A stretch of 10,245 bases of DNA from Rhodospirillaceae bacterium. GTDB taxonomy: Bacteria; Pseudomonadota; Alphaproteobacteria; Rhodospirillales; Magnetovibrionaceae. Made by a program: the position numbers and the translations under genes. Below, one piece after another: positions 1 to 6,227 of the stretch. Each line of letters opens with the position of its first letter. Position 1 is the stretch's first letter. Where the stretch lies: contig NVTL01000006.1 of assembly GCA_002401565.1 (NCBI GenBank), positions 10,451-20,695 on the forward strand, in the 5' to 3' direction. The notes beneath the pieces are model-generated. The model saw nothing but the letters and a program-made list of their open reading frames with translations. It did no database searches and had not been told where the DNA came from.

Positions 1-313
1 CTTCCGCGCGCAACACGCCTTCTCTGTCTTCGGGGTGAAGGGCATTGCAAAACAACTCATAAGACGGTGTGACCTCGCCCAAACGATACCCAAACATGGC
101 GTAAATTTCGTCGGACCAAAACAAGACGTTGTTTTGCAGGGTCCACTCCCATGTGCCAATGCGCGCAAATTCCTGACTTCTGCGGTACCGTTCTAAGGTT
201 TGTGCATTCACGTTTTTCTTTACACCAGAACGGGCACGCAAACGCCCCCAGACAATGGTCAAAACAACCCCCGCCAGAAAGCTAAATCCAATCAAAATAA
301 TCTTAAACAGCAT
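1..313 (-). CDS. Membrane-anchored PAS-domain signalling protein, N-terminal part
   Basis: The open frame starts at ATG 313-311 and runs off the left window edge, so only the first 104 residues are visible. Residues 2-22 form one hydrophobic segment (LFKIILIGFSFLAGVVLTIV) followed by an Arg-rich stretch, which fits an N-terminal membrane anchor with the rest in the cytoplasm. From about residue 49 the sequence is a typical PAS fold of the PAS_3 kind: RIGTWEWTL, then LFWSDEIYAMFGY, then LHPEDRE. PAS domains sense small ligands, redox state or light and pass the signal to an attached output domain. The output (histidine kinase, GGDEF or EAL) lies outside the window and cannot be called. The methyltransferase gene ends 42 bp upstream on the same strand with no terminator visible between them, so the two may be cotranscribed. 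The ribosome binding site is weak. Confidence 0.8.
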   Translation of the reverse strand, partial: MLFKIILIGFSFLAGVVLTIVWGRLRARSGVKKNVNAQTLERYRRSQEFARIGTWEWTLQNNVLFWSDEIYAMFGYRLGEVTPSYELFCNALHPEDREGVLRAE

Positions 314-355
314 TCAAATCAATTCTTAAAAGTTATCATACCTGAATCTTACACC

Positions 356-982
356 TCATTTTGGTTTTCGCCAAACGGTCGCCAGCCACGGCTGTTGGGC
401 GCGCGGCAAACCTTTGGGTCTGTAATAATGGTGAAGCTCTTTGAACCCCACGGCCTGAACAAATCCCCGCCATGCTGTTAAGTCATGGTAACAACAATAC
501 CGTTCGCCTTGAAAACCTTCTTGGTTGTCGCCGCGGGGATTGGATGCAAACAACACGCCGCCATTTTTTAAACTGTCATACAGCTCGCCCAAGACCCGCG
601 GCAGTTCTGCGCTCGGCACATGAAACAAAGTCGCGTTGGCAAAAATACCATCAAAGCGATTTTCACCCAGATCGAGTTCTAAGAAATTTTGGTGCAACAC
701 TTCACAGCCTGTCTCGAGCCGCGCCATGTTGACAAATTCCAGACTGCCCTCCAAGCCCACGGCTTGGATACCTTGGGCTTTAAAATAAGCCAGGTCCCGC
801 CCCGGCCCGCAGCCAAAATCCAAAACGATATGCGGAGCTTCACCTTCAAGAGCCTCAAGCAGCGCCTGATAATTTTGCGTCACATCATGATCCCAAGTGC
901 CGCTGCGAAAACCTTCGGCAGTACGGCTATAATGGCTCAGCGTGCGTTTGGTGGTGTGAAATAAATCAGGTTTGGACGACAT
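356..982 (-). CDS. Class I SAM-dependent methyltransferase
   Basis: This is a 208-residue protein with a Rossmann-type methyltransferase core. Motif I (SAM-binding glycine loop) is LDFGCGPGRD at residues 54-63. The acidic residue that binds the SAM ribose is probably E78 in GLEGS. The motif II/IV region is FDGIFANATLFHV at 110-122, and GGVLFASNPRG at 141-151 follows as the usual post-strand loop. The C-terminus (HHYYRPKGLPRAQQPWLATVWRK) is the sort seen in small standalone methyltransferases of proteobacteria. The substrate cannot be deduced. The protein is soluble, with no signal peptide or membrane segment. The ATG at 982-980 is preceded by a modest AAGAG-type ribosome binding site, and the length is normal for a single-domain enzyme. 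The PAS-protein gene follows 42 bp downstream on the same strand, so cotranscription is possible. The class is certain and the reaction is unknown. Confidence 0.85.
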   Translation of the reverse strand: MSSKPDLFHTTKRTLSHYSRTAEGFRSGTWDHDVTQNYQALLEALEGEAPHIVLDFGCGPGRDLAYFKAQGIQAVGLEGSLEFVNMARLETGCEVLHQNFLELDLGENRFDGIFANATLFHVPSAELPRVLGELYDSLKNGGVLFASNPRGDNQEGFQGERYCCYHDLTAWRGFVQAVGFKELHHYYRPKGLPRAQQPWLATVWRKPK

Positions 983-1088
983 TGTGCGTACTCTTACAGA
1001 TATTCAAATGCCCCCACTCCATAAAGTCTAGCCTGTAAGCGCAAGAATTACATCGTCCATAAAATTTAAATTAAAAGTCTCACAAGCC

Positions 1089-1117
1089 GGGGCAGTGGCC
1101 GAGTGGCTGAGCTGGAG
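1089..1117 (+). other. tRNA-Ser-like 5' fragment (doubtful)
   Basis: Just beyond the yaeQ stop codon, the stretch GTGGCCGAGTGGCTGAG resembles the acceptor/D-arm start of a serine tRNA (conserved GCCGAGTGG). The match breaks off inside the D-arm, and no anticodon arm, variable arm or T-arm follows, so it is not a functional tRNA. It may be a relic of an old integration into a tRNA gene or a chance match. The rest of the 147-bp gap between the methyltransferase start and the yaeQ stop shows nothing else I can name. Confidence 0.2.
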
Positions 1118-1129
1118 TAAGCCTGACGC

Positions 1130-1678
1130 TCAATGATCAGTACTTTTCCATTTGACCGGGGTAACGTAAACGATATTGTCATCAACACTGACCATCACAT
1201 CGCCGTCCTGAATATTAACCTGAATCTTCATCAAGCGACGGGCCTGTTTTCCCAGTTCGCGGGTGTCCTTTTGTGAAAAATTTATCACCTGAAGGTTATC
1301 AAACCGGGTGGTGGTGTCTTTGATTTTCGCCCACCACACCTCAGCTGGACTTCCGCCGTAACAATAGACAATCACTTCGTTGGCCTTGCCACACGATTGA
1401 CGAACAAACTTCTCAGTCGGCAGTCCCAACGCCACCCACAACTCATGTTCGCCGCTCAGGCTTTTCTGCCAAATGTCAGGCTCGTCACCCGTTGAAATGC
1501 CCTTGGTAAATTCCAATTGCTCATGGGCATTCAGCGCAAAAGCGAGAAGACGCACCATTAACCGTTCATCCGTTTCCGAAGGATGTTTGGCAACGGTCAG
1601 ATTATGGGTCTCGTAATAATGACGATCCATATCAGCAACGGAAAGTTCAACTTTATAAATGGTGGCTTTTTGCGCCAT
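1130..1678 (-). CDS. yaeQ: YaeQ family protein
   Basis: This 182-residue protein matches the YaeQ family over its whole length, and the family is normally about 180 residues. Recognisable blocks are KATIYKVELSVADMDRHYY at the N-terminus, HPSETDERLMVRLLAFALNA at residues 32-51, DEPDIW, LWVALGLP, VIVYCYGG and a VNIQDGDVMVSVDDN tail. YaeQ proteins have a fold related to PD-(D/E)XK nucleases; their cellular role is not settled, and an old proposal links E. coli YaeQ to transcription antitermination or RfaH suppression. It is soluble and cytoplasmic. The ATG at 1678-1676 is preceded by AGGGAT at a good ribosome-binding distance. A near-perfect extended -10 lies about 95 bp upstream, so the gene is likely transcribed on its own. 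It appears to be backbone DNA next to the accessory region that begins to its right. Confidence 0.93.
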   Translation of the reverse strand: MAQKATIYKVELSVADMDRHYYETHNLTVAKHPSETDERLMVRLLAFALNAHEQLEFTKGISTGDEPDIWQKSLSGEHELWVALGLPTEKFVRQSCGKANEVIVYCYGGSPAEVWWAKIKDTTTRFDNLQVINFSQKDTRELGKQARRLMKIQVNIQDGDVMVSVDDNIVYVTPVKWKSTDH

Positions 1679-1773
1679 GATTTATCCCTGAATAATGAAG
1701 ATAGGGATGTTTTAAGGTGTCTGGCGACATTGTGAAAGCATAAAACAACAGACAGACCAATGAAATCAGAGAG

Positions 1774-1782
1774 ATTATATCA
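1774..1782 (-). promoter_or_regulatory. Extended -10 promoter for yaeQ
   Basis: On the minus strand the sequence reads TGATATAAT, a perfect TATAAT hexamer with the TG of an extended -10 one base upstream. No good -35 box sits 16-18 bp further upstream, which is usual for extended -10 promoters. It would start transcription roughly 88 bases before the yaeQ start codon. No other gene on this strand is close enough to be its target. Confidence 0.5.
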
Positions 1783-1818
1783 TCAACCACTGTTCGCTAG
1801 GTGGGCAAAAATGCGGGC

Positions 1819-1856
1819 AAAACCAAAAGAGGCCCTGCAATCGCTTGCAGGGCCTC
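1819..1856 (-). terminator. Rho-independent terminator, minus strand
   Basis: A perfect 12-bp inverted repeat, GAGGCCCTGCAA (1829-1840) and TTGCAGGGCCTC (1845-1856), is closed by a 4-base loop. Read on the minus strand the hairpin is followed by TTTTGGTTTT (1828-1819), a suitable U-rich tail. The plus-strand side has no T-run, so it acts mainly for minus-strand transcripts. No intact gene sits directly upstream on that strand. The sequence before it looks like the 3' end of a tRNA, so it may be the leftover terminator of a tRNA gene used as an integration target. Confidence 0.75.
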
Positions 1857-1860
1857 AGTT

Positions 1861-1890
1861 ATTGGCGGTGGACACAGTCTGATGCGAACC
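1861..1890 (-). other. tRNA-3'-end-like remnant, candidate attachment site
   Basis: Read on the minus strand this stretch contains GGTTCG, like a T-arm, followed by GTCCACCGCCA, like an acceptor 3' strand ending in CCA. It stops 4 bp before the terminator hairpin, which is the usual layout of a tRNA gene end. The T-stem does not pair properly and no D-arm or anticodon arm lies upstream, so it is not a working tRNA. Directly beyond it come CAGGGAA repeats and a tyrosine recombinase remnant, the normal order at an attachment site of an integrated element. This is inference from layout. Confidence 0.35.
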
Positions 1891-1904
1891 AGTCTCTGCT
1901 GGAA

Positions 1905-2071
1905 TCCCTGATAAACAGGGAAAATACAGGGAATTTTTCTCCTTATTGGCCCTATTAACTCATCAACCCTCTTTAAGCCCCCTGAATGCATGCCTTTTTA
2001 AAGAAATTCCCTAAAAAAATAACAGGGAAATAATTCAGCAGAGTAGGGATTAATATGAAAACATCAGGGAG
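1905..2071. repeat. CAGGGAA repeat cluster resembling integrase arm sites
   Basis: The heptamer CAGGGAA occurs at 1916-1922, 1927-1933 and 2023-2029, with an imperfect copy (CAGGGAG) at 2065-2071. Inverted copies are TCCCTG at 1905-1910 and TTCCCT at 2007-2012. The first two direct copies are 11 bp apart, one helical turn, and 1905-1922 forms an inverted pair around ATAAA. Clusters of short direct and inverted repeats beside a tyrosine recombinase gene are typical arm-type binding sites. Together with the terminator and the tRNA-like piece, these account for most of the roughly 400 gene-free bases between yaeQ and the recombinase fragment. A 64-codon minus-strand frame here (1797-1991) has no protein-like features. 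Confidence 0.5.
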
Positions 2072-2077
2072 TTGATT

Positions 2078-2401
2078 GTTGTTTTAGCCAAGATCAAATG
2101 CACTCCGGATTACCCCTACGTCATTTTAGGCACGTTCGAGGGCCAACACTTAAAAGACCTGTAGCGCCCTTGGCGGCGTATCTGTGGGAAAGCTGAATTA
2201 GGTGATTTGCGCATTCATGACTTGAGGCATTCGTTTGGATCGTTTGGTTTGGCGAGCGGGTTAAGTTTTGCTGAGATTGGAAAGCTACTTGGGCATTCTC
2301 AAGTGCAGACTACAGTACGTTATGCACATTTAGCAGAGGAAATCTCTACGGATGCCGCGAATAAGACCGTTAAATACATTGGGATCGCAATCGACAAATA
2401 A
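2078..2401 (+). pseudogene. Tyrosine recombinase (phage-type integrase) C-terminal remnant, broken by an amber codon
   Basis: One continuous frame reads VVLAKIKCTPDYPYVILG, then GQHLKDL, then a TAG at 2162-2164, then RPWRRICGKAELGDLRIHDL and RHSFGSFGLASG. Integrases of this type have a coding residue (often Q, CAG) at the point of the TAG, so one base change explains the break. The catalytic core of box II is kept: the H and R of HDLRH, the H of LLGHS, and the presumed nucleophilic tyrosine of RYAH near residue 40 of the distal part. The N-terminal arm-binding and core-binding domains and the first catalytic arginine are missing, since a full-length protein has about 400 residues. The piece therefore cannot recombine DNA. 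It marks the next-door module as part of an integrated, now immobile element. A TTG at 2207 could restart translation but would give only the last 64 residues. Confidence 0.85.
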
Positions 2402-2454
2402 TCGCAGAAAATATTTACCTAGACACTTACCACAATAACACTTGACCGATTGCG

Positions 2455-2466
2455 CTGATCGATCAG
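2455..2466. promoter_or_regulatory. 12-bp perfect palindrome upstream of the GHKL ATPase operon
   Basis: CTGATCGATCAG is a perfect palindrome centred about 60 bp before the start codon at 2521. A TTGACC hexamer (2442-2447) lies just to its left as a possible -35 box; AT-rich TAATACATAT (2481-2490) lies to its right, but spacing to that hexamer is too long for a standard promoter. The palindrome may be an operator for a regulator outside the window. The ribosome binding site before 2521 is weak (ACGGGT). The call rests on symmetry and position only. Confidence 0.3.
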
Positions 2467-2520
2467 ACTCACATTACAACTAATACATATGTAGCCGACA
2501 AACAAATTTTACGGGTTATC

Positions 2521-3705
2521 ATGATTAAAATTAATACTGACTACTCTTTTGCTGATTGCGAGAAACTTATCGAGCTTTGTGGAACCTCTCAGTCGCAGAA
2601 TGCCGAGTTAGAACTCGCAACAAATATTCGCCTAGCTCAATATCCAGGAGGAGCTACATCACTAGCACAAGCACTTATCACCTGGGCGCGCCGACACGAA
2701 TCACCACGGCTGGTCATTTATGCCGGGGCAAAAGGAGGTGAGGCCACTATTCGAAAATTTACGGATCGGCTACACGGTTTAGTCGCTACGATGATGGCAT
2801 CAGAAGTACTCGCCACAGACCGCCAGACTTCCGTCCGGAAAGTTGCTTATTCGGATGCCCGTCACCGAATTGAGAACATGAACGACGGGAAGTTATCCGA
2901 AACAGCGCGAGGTGTAGGTACTAGCCTTATATGTGTTGACCACAGCTCAATGGGCTACCTTCGCCCTTTATATCATAATGCTGAGGTCGAGAACCGCCTA
3001 CGCGGCGAGAGTGACTTCTTTGATTTGACACAGAAAATCCTAAATGCTTCCGTACCACAGCCCCATTGCAAAAAAATCACGCATCAGGACACCACAGCCA
3101 TTGCAGCAATCCTGAAAGAATTGTTTTCTAATACCCACGACCATGCACGACACGATTTTAACGGAAGATTCTATAAGAAATCAGTCCGTGGCATACACAC
3201 AGTATTTCATTACGTTGACCCTGATCGTATCGACGAGGTCGCTTGTGGGTTGCCAATGCTTGCGGCCTATCTGAAGCAGCACATCAATGGTTGGCGTGGA
3301 CAACACTTACAGTTCCTCGAGCTTTCAGTATTTGACAGCGGTCCTGGCCTTGCTACTAGGGCATTGCAAAAACCGCTTGTCGACCTTTCTCTGGAAGAAG
3401 AAATCTCTGCAGTTAAAAGATGTTTCCTAAAGCATGTATCATCAAAGGAGAGGTCAACAGATGGCCTTGGCTTGTATCGGACTATGGGACTCCTGAAAAA
3501 TAGGCTCGGGTATATTCGCCTTCGGACAGGCCGACTATCGTTGTGCAAATCCTTTCCCCCAGAAAGTGGAGGATCGACTGAGACAGAACTCTTACCTGAA
3601 GACTTGCAACTCGTTGATGGCACGAATGGTAATGACGAACCTGAGGAAATGCCTTCGGTTGATGGCGTAGTTGTGACTATCCTCTTACCGATTGGGAGAG
3701 CGTAG
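2521..3705 (+). CDS. GHKL-type (histidine-kinase-like) ATPase, first gene of a two-gene module
   Basis: This 394-residue soluble protein carries a GHKL ATP-binding fold in its second half. The N box is LKELFSNTHDHA at residues 198-209 (E200 as likely general base, N204 as Mg-binding Asn). The G1 box is DSGPG at 272-276 and the G2 box is DGLGL at 314-318, followed by a LGYIRLRTG strand at 329-337 and a closing VVVTILLPI strand near the end. An insert of about 60 residues separates the N and G1 boxes. Residues 1-180 match nothing I know. No DHp helix with a phospho-accepting His precedes the ATPase, and there is no receiver, HAMP or membrane part, so this is not a classical sensor kinase. It is closer in layout to standalone GHKL ATPases (Hsp90, MutL, MORC-like). 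The second gene starts 2 bp after its stop, so the two are translationally coupled and their products probably work together. An acidic Gly/Ser-rich linker (345-380) precedes the last strand. Function unknown. Confidence 0.8.
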   Translation: MIKINTDYSFADCEKLIELCGTSQSQNAELELATNIRLAQYPGGATSLAQALITWARRHESPRLVIYAGAKGGEATIRKFTDRLHGLVATMMASEVLATDRQTSVRKVAYSDARHRIENMNDGKLSETARGVGTSLICVDHSSMGYLRPLYHNAEVENRLRGESDFFDLTQKILNASVPQPHCKKITHQDTTAIAAILKELFSNTHDHARHDFNGRFYKKSVRGIHTVFHYVDPDRIDEVACGLPMLAAYLKQHINGWRGQHLQFLELSVFDSGPGLATRALQKPLVDLSLEEEISAVKRCFLKHVSSKERSTDGLGLYRTMGLLKNRLGYIRLRTGRLSLCKSFPPESGGSTETELLPEDLQLVDGTNGNDEPEEMPSVDGVVVTILLPIGRA

Positions 3706-3707
3706 GA

Positions 3708-5924
3708 ATGAGCACTTTATTTCATTTCCGCTTTAAACCCGAAGGGTCCACACAGGCCTCCGCCCTCGTTATATTTTGTCCTCAAGAAGACATTGTGGAG
3801 CAGGACCTCTGGGATGCAATTAACGAGGATGTCGGCGTGAACCTGCGGCCAGACCTCGTGTACTTTTTCGTTAGAGGGGATCACTTCGATAAAGTACGTG
3901 ATCAAATGCGAGAACTTGCATCCAACAAAACACAATGGCGTATAGATCCGAGCACCACCCCGATAGGAGTGATCTCCTTCGACAAGCACGGTCAGTTGGC
4001 CAAATCAAAGCGGCTCCTTGATCTCGGACCAGACATGTCAAAAGCGACGTTCGATTCCATCAAAAAAGATGGGGTTCTAGACGTTTTCGTAAAACGAAAC
4101 GGTCTCTTATGCCCCGGCAAGACAGTGCATTACATCCATCCATCGGGCCGTCATTCTCGCGGTTTTATGCGTACTGCGAATATTCTCATCCACGGTCCTG
4201 AAGTAACATTTTTAGCAATGTGTCTATTGCAACATCTTGGGAACCTTTGTCATTACCTTTGGATTGACACGTCTTCGATTGCCAGTATTCCCTACGCAAT
4301 GATCACTCTTCGCCAAGGCATGGACTCAAACTTCAAGGTGCCTACTGTTAATAGCTTTTCATCGTACGATGGCTTAGATAAAACAAGGTTCGAGCGTCAG
4401 GAAGGATCTCTCGTTCTTATTTCTGCCACAACCAGCGGCAATCTTGCACGGCGCATGATAGAAAAAGGATTTCAAACGACAAATGTCGTGACGCTGTTTT
4501 CTCTTGCATTAAACTCCACTGGCTTAACCCTACTCTGTGACCTTTCCAACGAGAAAAAAATAAACCCGTTGGGAGAATTTTCTGCCACTAAAGAATTCAC
4601 GGCTGCAGACTGCCCAATGTGTCAAGAAGGCTCTAAGCCTATGAGGTTTGTCGGTGACCAGTTCCTCGCAGACGCAATTTCTTATGAGCCTTACACGATC
4701 CTTGCAGCAGATTCACCGCTAGGTTTGAGCAAGTTGATGGACAAATACTCAGGACAAAATATATTCCAAATCAAGGCGTCCAATCATGGTGATGACTCTG
4801 CCAACAAAATTTGGGTCGACTTATTGAAACTTTGTAGCATGAACACCTTTCAAGATGAAATTACTCTATTTGCAGACAGGTATGTTCCTCTTTCAACATC
4901 TTTAATTGTGCACTTGGATACCCCCGGATGTAGTCAACTCGCGGAAAATATCCGTGACCATCTTGGAAAAAATTTAACTTCCCCTCCCACCGTCAAGGCA
5001 TCTAAAGATATCTCAACGCTTAAATCAGAAGATTACCCAGGTGGTGTCGTAATCGTGTCCAGTTGCATCGGCTCAGGCGCAAGCCTTCAGAGTGTAAGCC
5101 AAGACTTGAGAGCCCTCTTCAAAACTCAACCTCGCGTATACATGGCTCCTTTTTCTAAATATTCTCATACTCTCCGTTACCAAACTCTCACTAAAGACCT
5201 CAAGCATAATAGCCCAAGTTTTAATCACGAAGTAGCAGTACTGAATCGTCTAGTCCTACCAAAACTACCAATCAACTCTTCATGGGCGCGTGAACGCGCT
5301 TTTCTTTTAAAGTGGATGGAAAAACTTGAAATTTCATCACAAGACGAAACTCTTGCTAAAGTAGGTGACCGGATTGAAACACTATCAAACCTTGCCACGG
5401 GTGCTGCCAACAAGCTATTTTGGCCATCTCTTGAGTGGAATGAGCTTCATCTGGAACCGACATTTGCATTCTGGTCTACGTTCAATTATGCGGATCGCCA
5501 AATTTCACAAGCTGACGTATTTATCACAATCTCAAGTGTTCTTGAAAACTTGAGAGCTGGAAAAACCCCTAAGGTTCATCATACGAGTGCCTATCAAACA
5601 CTGCTTTCGCCAGCCTGCTTCGGACGCTTCAATGATGGCGTAATCCAGGCTTCGTTGTTACGTATTGCATTGCCACAAGAACTCAACTACGGCGCAACCA
5701 CGGTAATTAGCGAGGATATGGCAAACCTAATAGATAAAATGATAAAGAACTGGAACAATTCTCAAGGCGAAGCTTGCATAGAATTTCTTATTGCACTTGG
5801 AACAAAAAACATGACATTAGCACCGGAACACCTTCACAGAATTCTCATCACACCCAATGGGGCACCGCAATTACTAACGGAACTTATAAACTTTTGCCAT
5901 GAGACCCTACTGCCCGCTCCCTAG
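3708..5924 (+). CDS. Large protein with tandem phosphoribosyltransferase-like regions, second gene of the module
   Basis: This is a 738-residue protein I cannot place in a named family. Two regions look like type I phosphoribosyltransferase (PRTase) folds. In the first, SGRHSRGFM (146-154) resembles the substrate loop of orotate PRTase, and SLVLISATTSGNLARRM (234-250) sits where the PRPP loop would be. In the second, GVVIVSSCIGSGASL (446-460) has the same pattern of a hydrophobic strand and a Gly/Ser/Thr-rich loop. In both, the acidic pair of active PRTases (as in VVVDDVxTTG) is replaced (SA and SS), suggesting ligand binding without standard transfer. A CPMC pair (302-305) lies between them and may bind metal, though no clear second Cys pair follows. 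Residues about 520-738 look helical with no known motif. There is no signal peptide or membrane segment. The ATG at 3708-3710 is preceded by GGGAGAG inside the end of the upstream gene. The PRTase call rests on motifs only and should be tested by fold prediction. Confidence 0.65.
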   Translation: MSTLFHFRFKPEGSTQASALVIFCPQEDIVEQDLWDAINEDVGVNLRPDLVYFFVRGDHFDKVRDQMRELASNKTQWRIDPSTTPIGVISFDKHGQLAKSKRLLDLGPDMSKATFDSIKKDGVLDVFVKRNGLLCPGKTVHYIHPSGRHSRGFMRTANILIHGPEVTFLAMCLLQHLGNLCHYLWIDTSSIASIPYAMITLRQGMDSNFKVPTVNSFSSYDGLDKTRFERQEGSLVLISATTSGNLARRMIEKGFQTTNVVTLFSLALNSTGLTLLCDLSNEKKINPLGEFSATKEFTAADCPMCQEGSKPMRFVGDQFLADAISYEPYTILAADSPLGLSKLMDKYSGQNIFQIKASNHGDDSANKIWVDLLKLCSMNTFQDEITLFADRYVPLSTSLIVHLDTPGCSQLAENIRDHLGKNLTSPPTVKASKDISTLKSEDYPGGVVIVSSCIGSGASLQSVSQDLRALFKTQPRVYMAPFSKYSHTLRYQTLTKDLKHNSPSFNHEVAVLNRLVLPKLPINSSWARERAFLLKWMEKLEISSQDETLAKVGDRIETLSNLATGAANKLFWPSLEWNELHLEPTFAFWSTFNYADRQISQADVFITISSVLENLRAGKTPKVHHTSAYQTLLSPACFGRFNDGVIQASLLRIALPQELNYGATTVISEDMANLIDKMIKNWNNSQGEACIEFLIALGTKNMTLAPEHLHRILITPNGAPQLLTELINFCHETLLPAP

Positions 5925-6017
5925 GCCGATGTTTTTTGCGCATATTAACAGTTACTCAGCCTGATTTAATCAATTTATGACACTTCTTTTTGCCTGAAAA
6001 TCACATTACTAAAAATC

Positions 6018-6187
6018 TGGCAAGCCCCCAATTTTCCAGACGCCTTGGGCCTTCAATTTTTGTGATCTTTAAAATCTATTGGCGACAACATTCCGTTGTT
6101 ACCATTCTTTCTTTTTGGGTTGTAGAGAAGCTCAATATAATCGAACACATCTTGACGCGCATCTTTGCGGGTTGCGTATAACAGCGT
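6018..6187 (-). mobile_element. IS3-family insertion sequence remnant (one end plus transposase tail)
   Basis: The piece holds the last codons of an IS3-family transposase on the minus strand and, about 13 bp after its stop codon, a terminal-repeat-like sequence. Read on the plus strand that end is TGGCAAGCCCCCAATTTTCC followed by AGACGCC, with the TGxxx..CCCC style of IS3-family ends. The other end and most of the transposase are gone, and no matching repeat is visible on the sbcC side, so the element is immobile. It occupies most of the 303 bp between the PRTase-like gene and sbcC. The rest (5925-6017) is AT-rich and shows no clear terminator hairpin or gene. Confidence 0.65.
6053..6187 (-). 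pseudogene. IS3-family transposase (OrfB) C-terminal fragment
   Basis: The frame reads YATRKDARQDVFDYIELLYN, then PKRKNGNNGMLSPIDFKDHKN and a TGA at 6055-6053. The DVFDYIExxYNxxRxHxxxGxxSPxxF pattern is the hallmark C-terminus of IS3-family DDE transposases (the part just after the last catalytic residues). Here the usual H after KRK is N. Only about 44 codons remain. The same frame stays open upstream into sbcC, but residues there are not transposase-like, so the junction is near 6187. It cannot be active. Confidence 0.75.
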
Positions 6188-6227
6188 CGGCAAAGGCTGG
6201 ACTATATTAAGGGTCTGATTGAGACGG

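Noticed and set aside
1861..1890. Functional tRNA gene on the minus strand
   Set aside because: Only a T-loop-like GGTTCG and a CCA end are visible. The T-stem does not pair, and no anticodon or D-arm lies upstream.
1797..1991. 64-codon minus-strand frame between yaeQ and the integrase remnant
   Set aside because: It runs through the terminator hairpin, the tRNA-like stretch and the repeat cluster, and its translation has no protein-like pattern or ribosome binding site.
1916..2071. CAGGGAA repeats considered as a CRISPR array
   Set aside because: The repeats are only 7 bp, occur in both orientations, and have irregular spacing with no spacer units of constant length.
3267..3623. 118-codon minus-strand frame opposite the GHKL ATPase gene
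   Set aside because: It is antisense to the ATPase motifs G1 and G2, which are plainly encoded on the plus strand, and its product looks like no known protein.
5925..6017. Terminator after the two-gene module
   Set aside because: There are T-runs near 5932 and 5987, but no convincing GC-rich hairpin precedes them.
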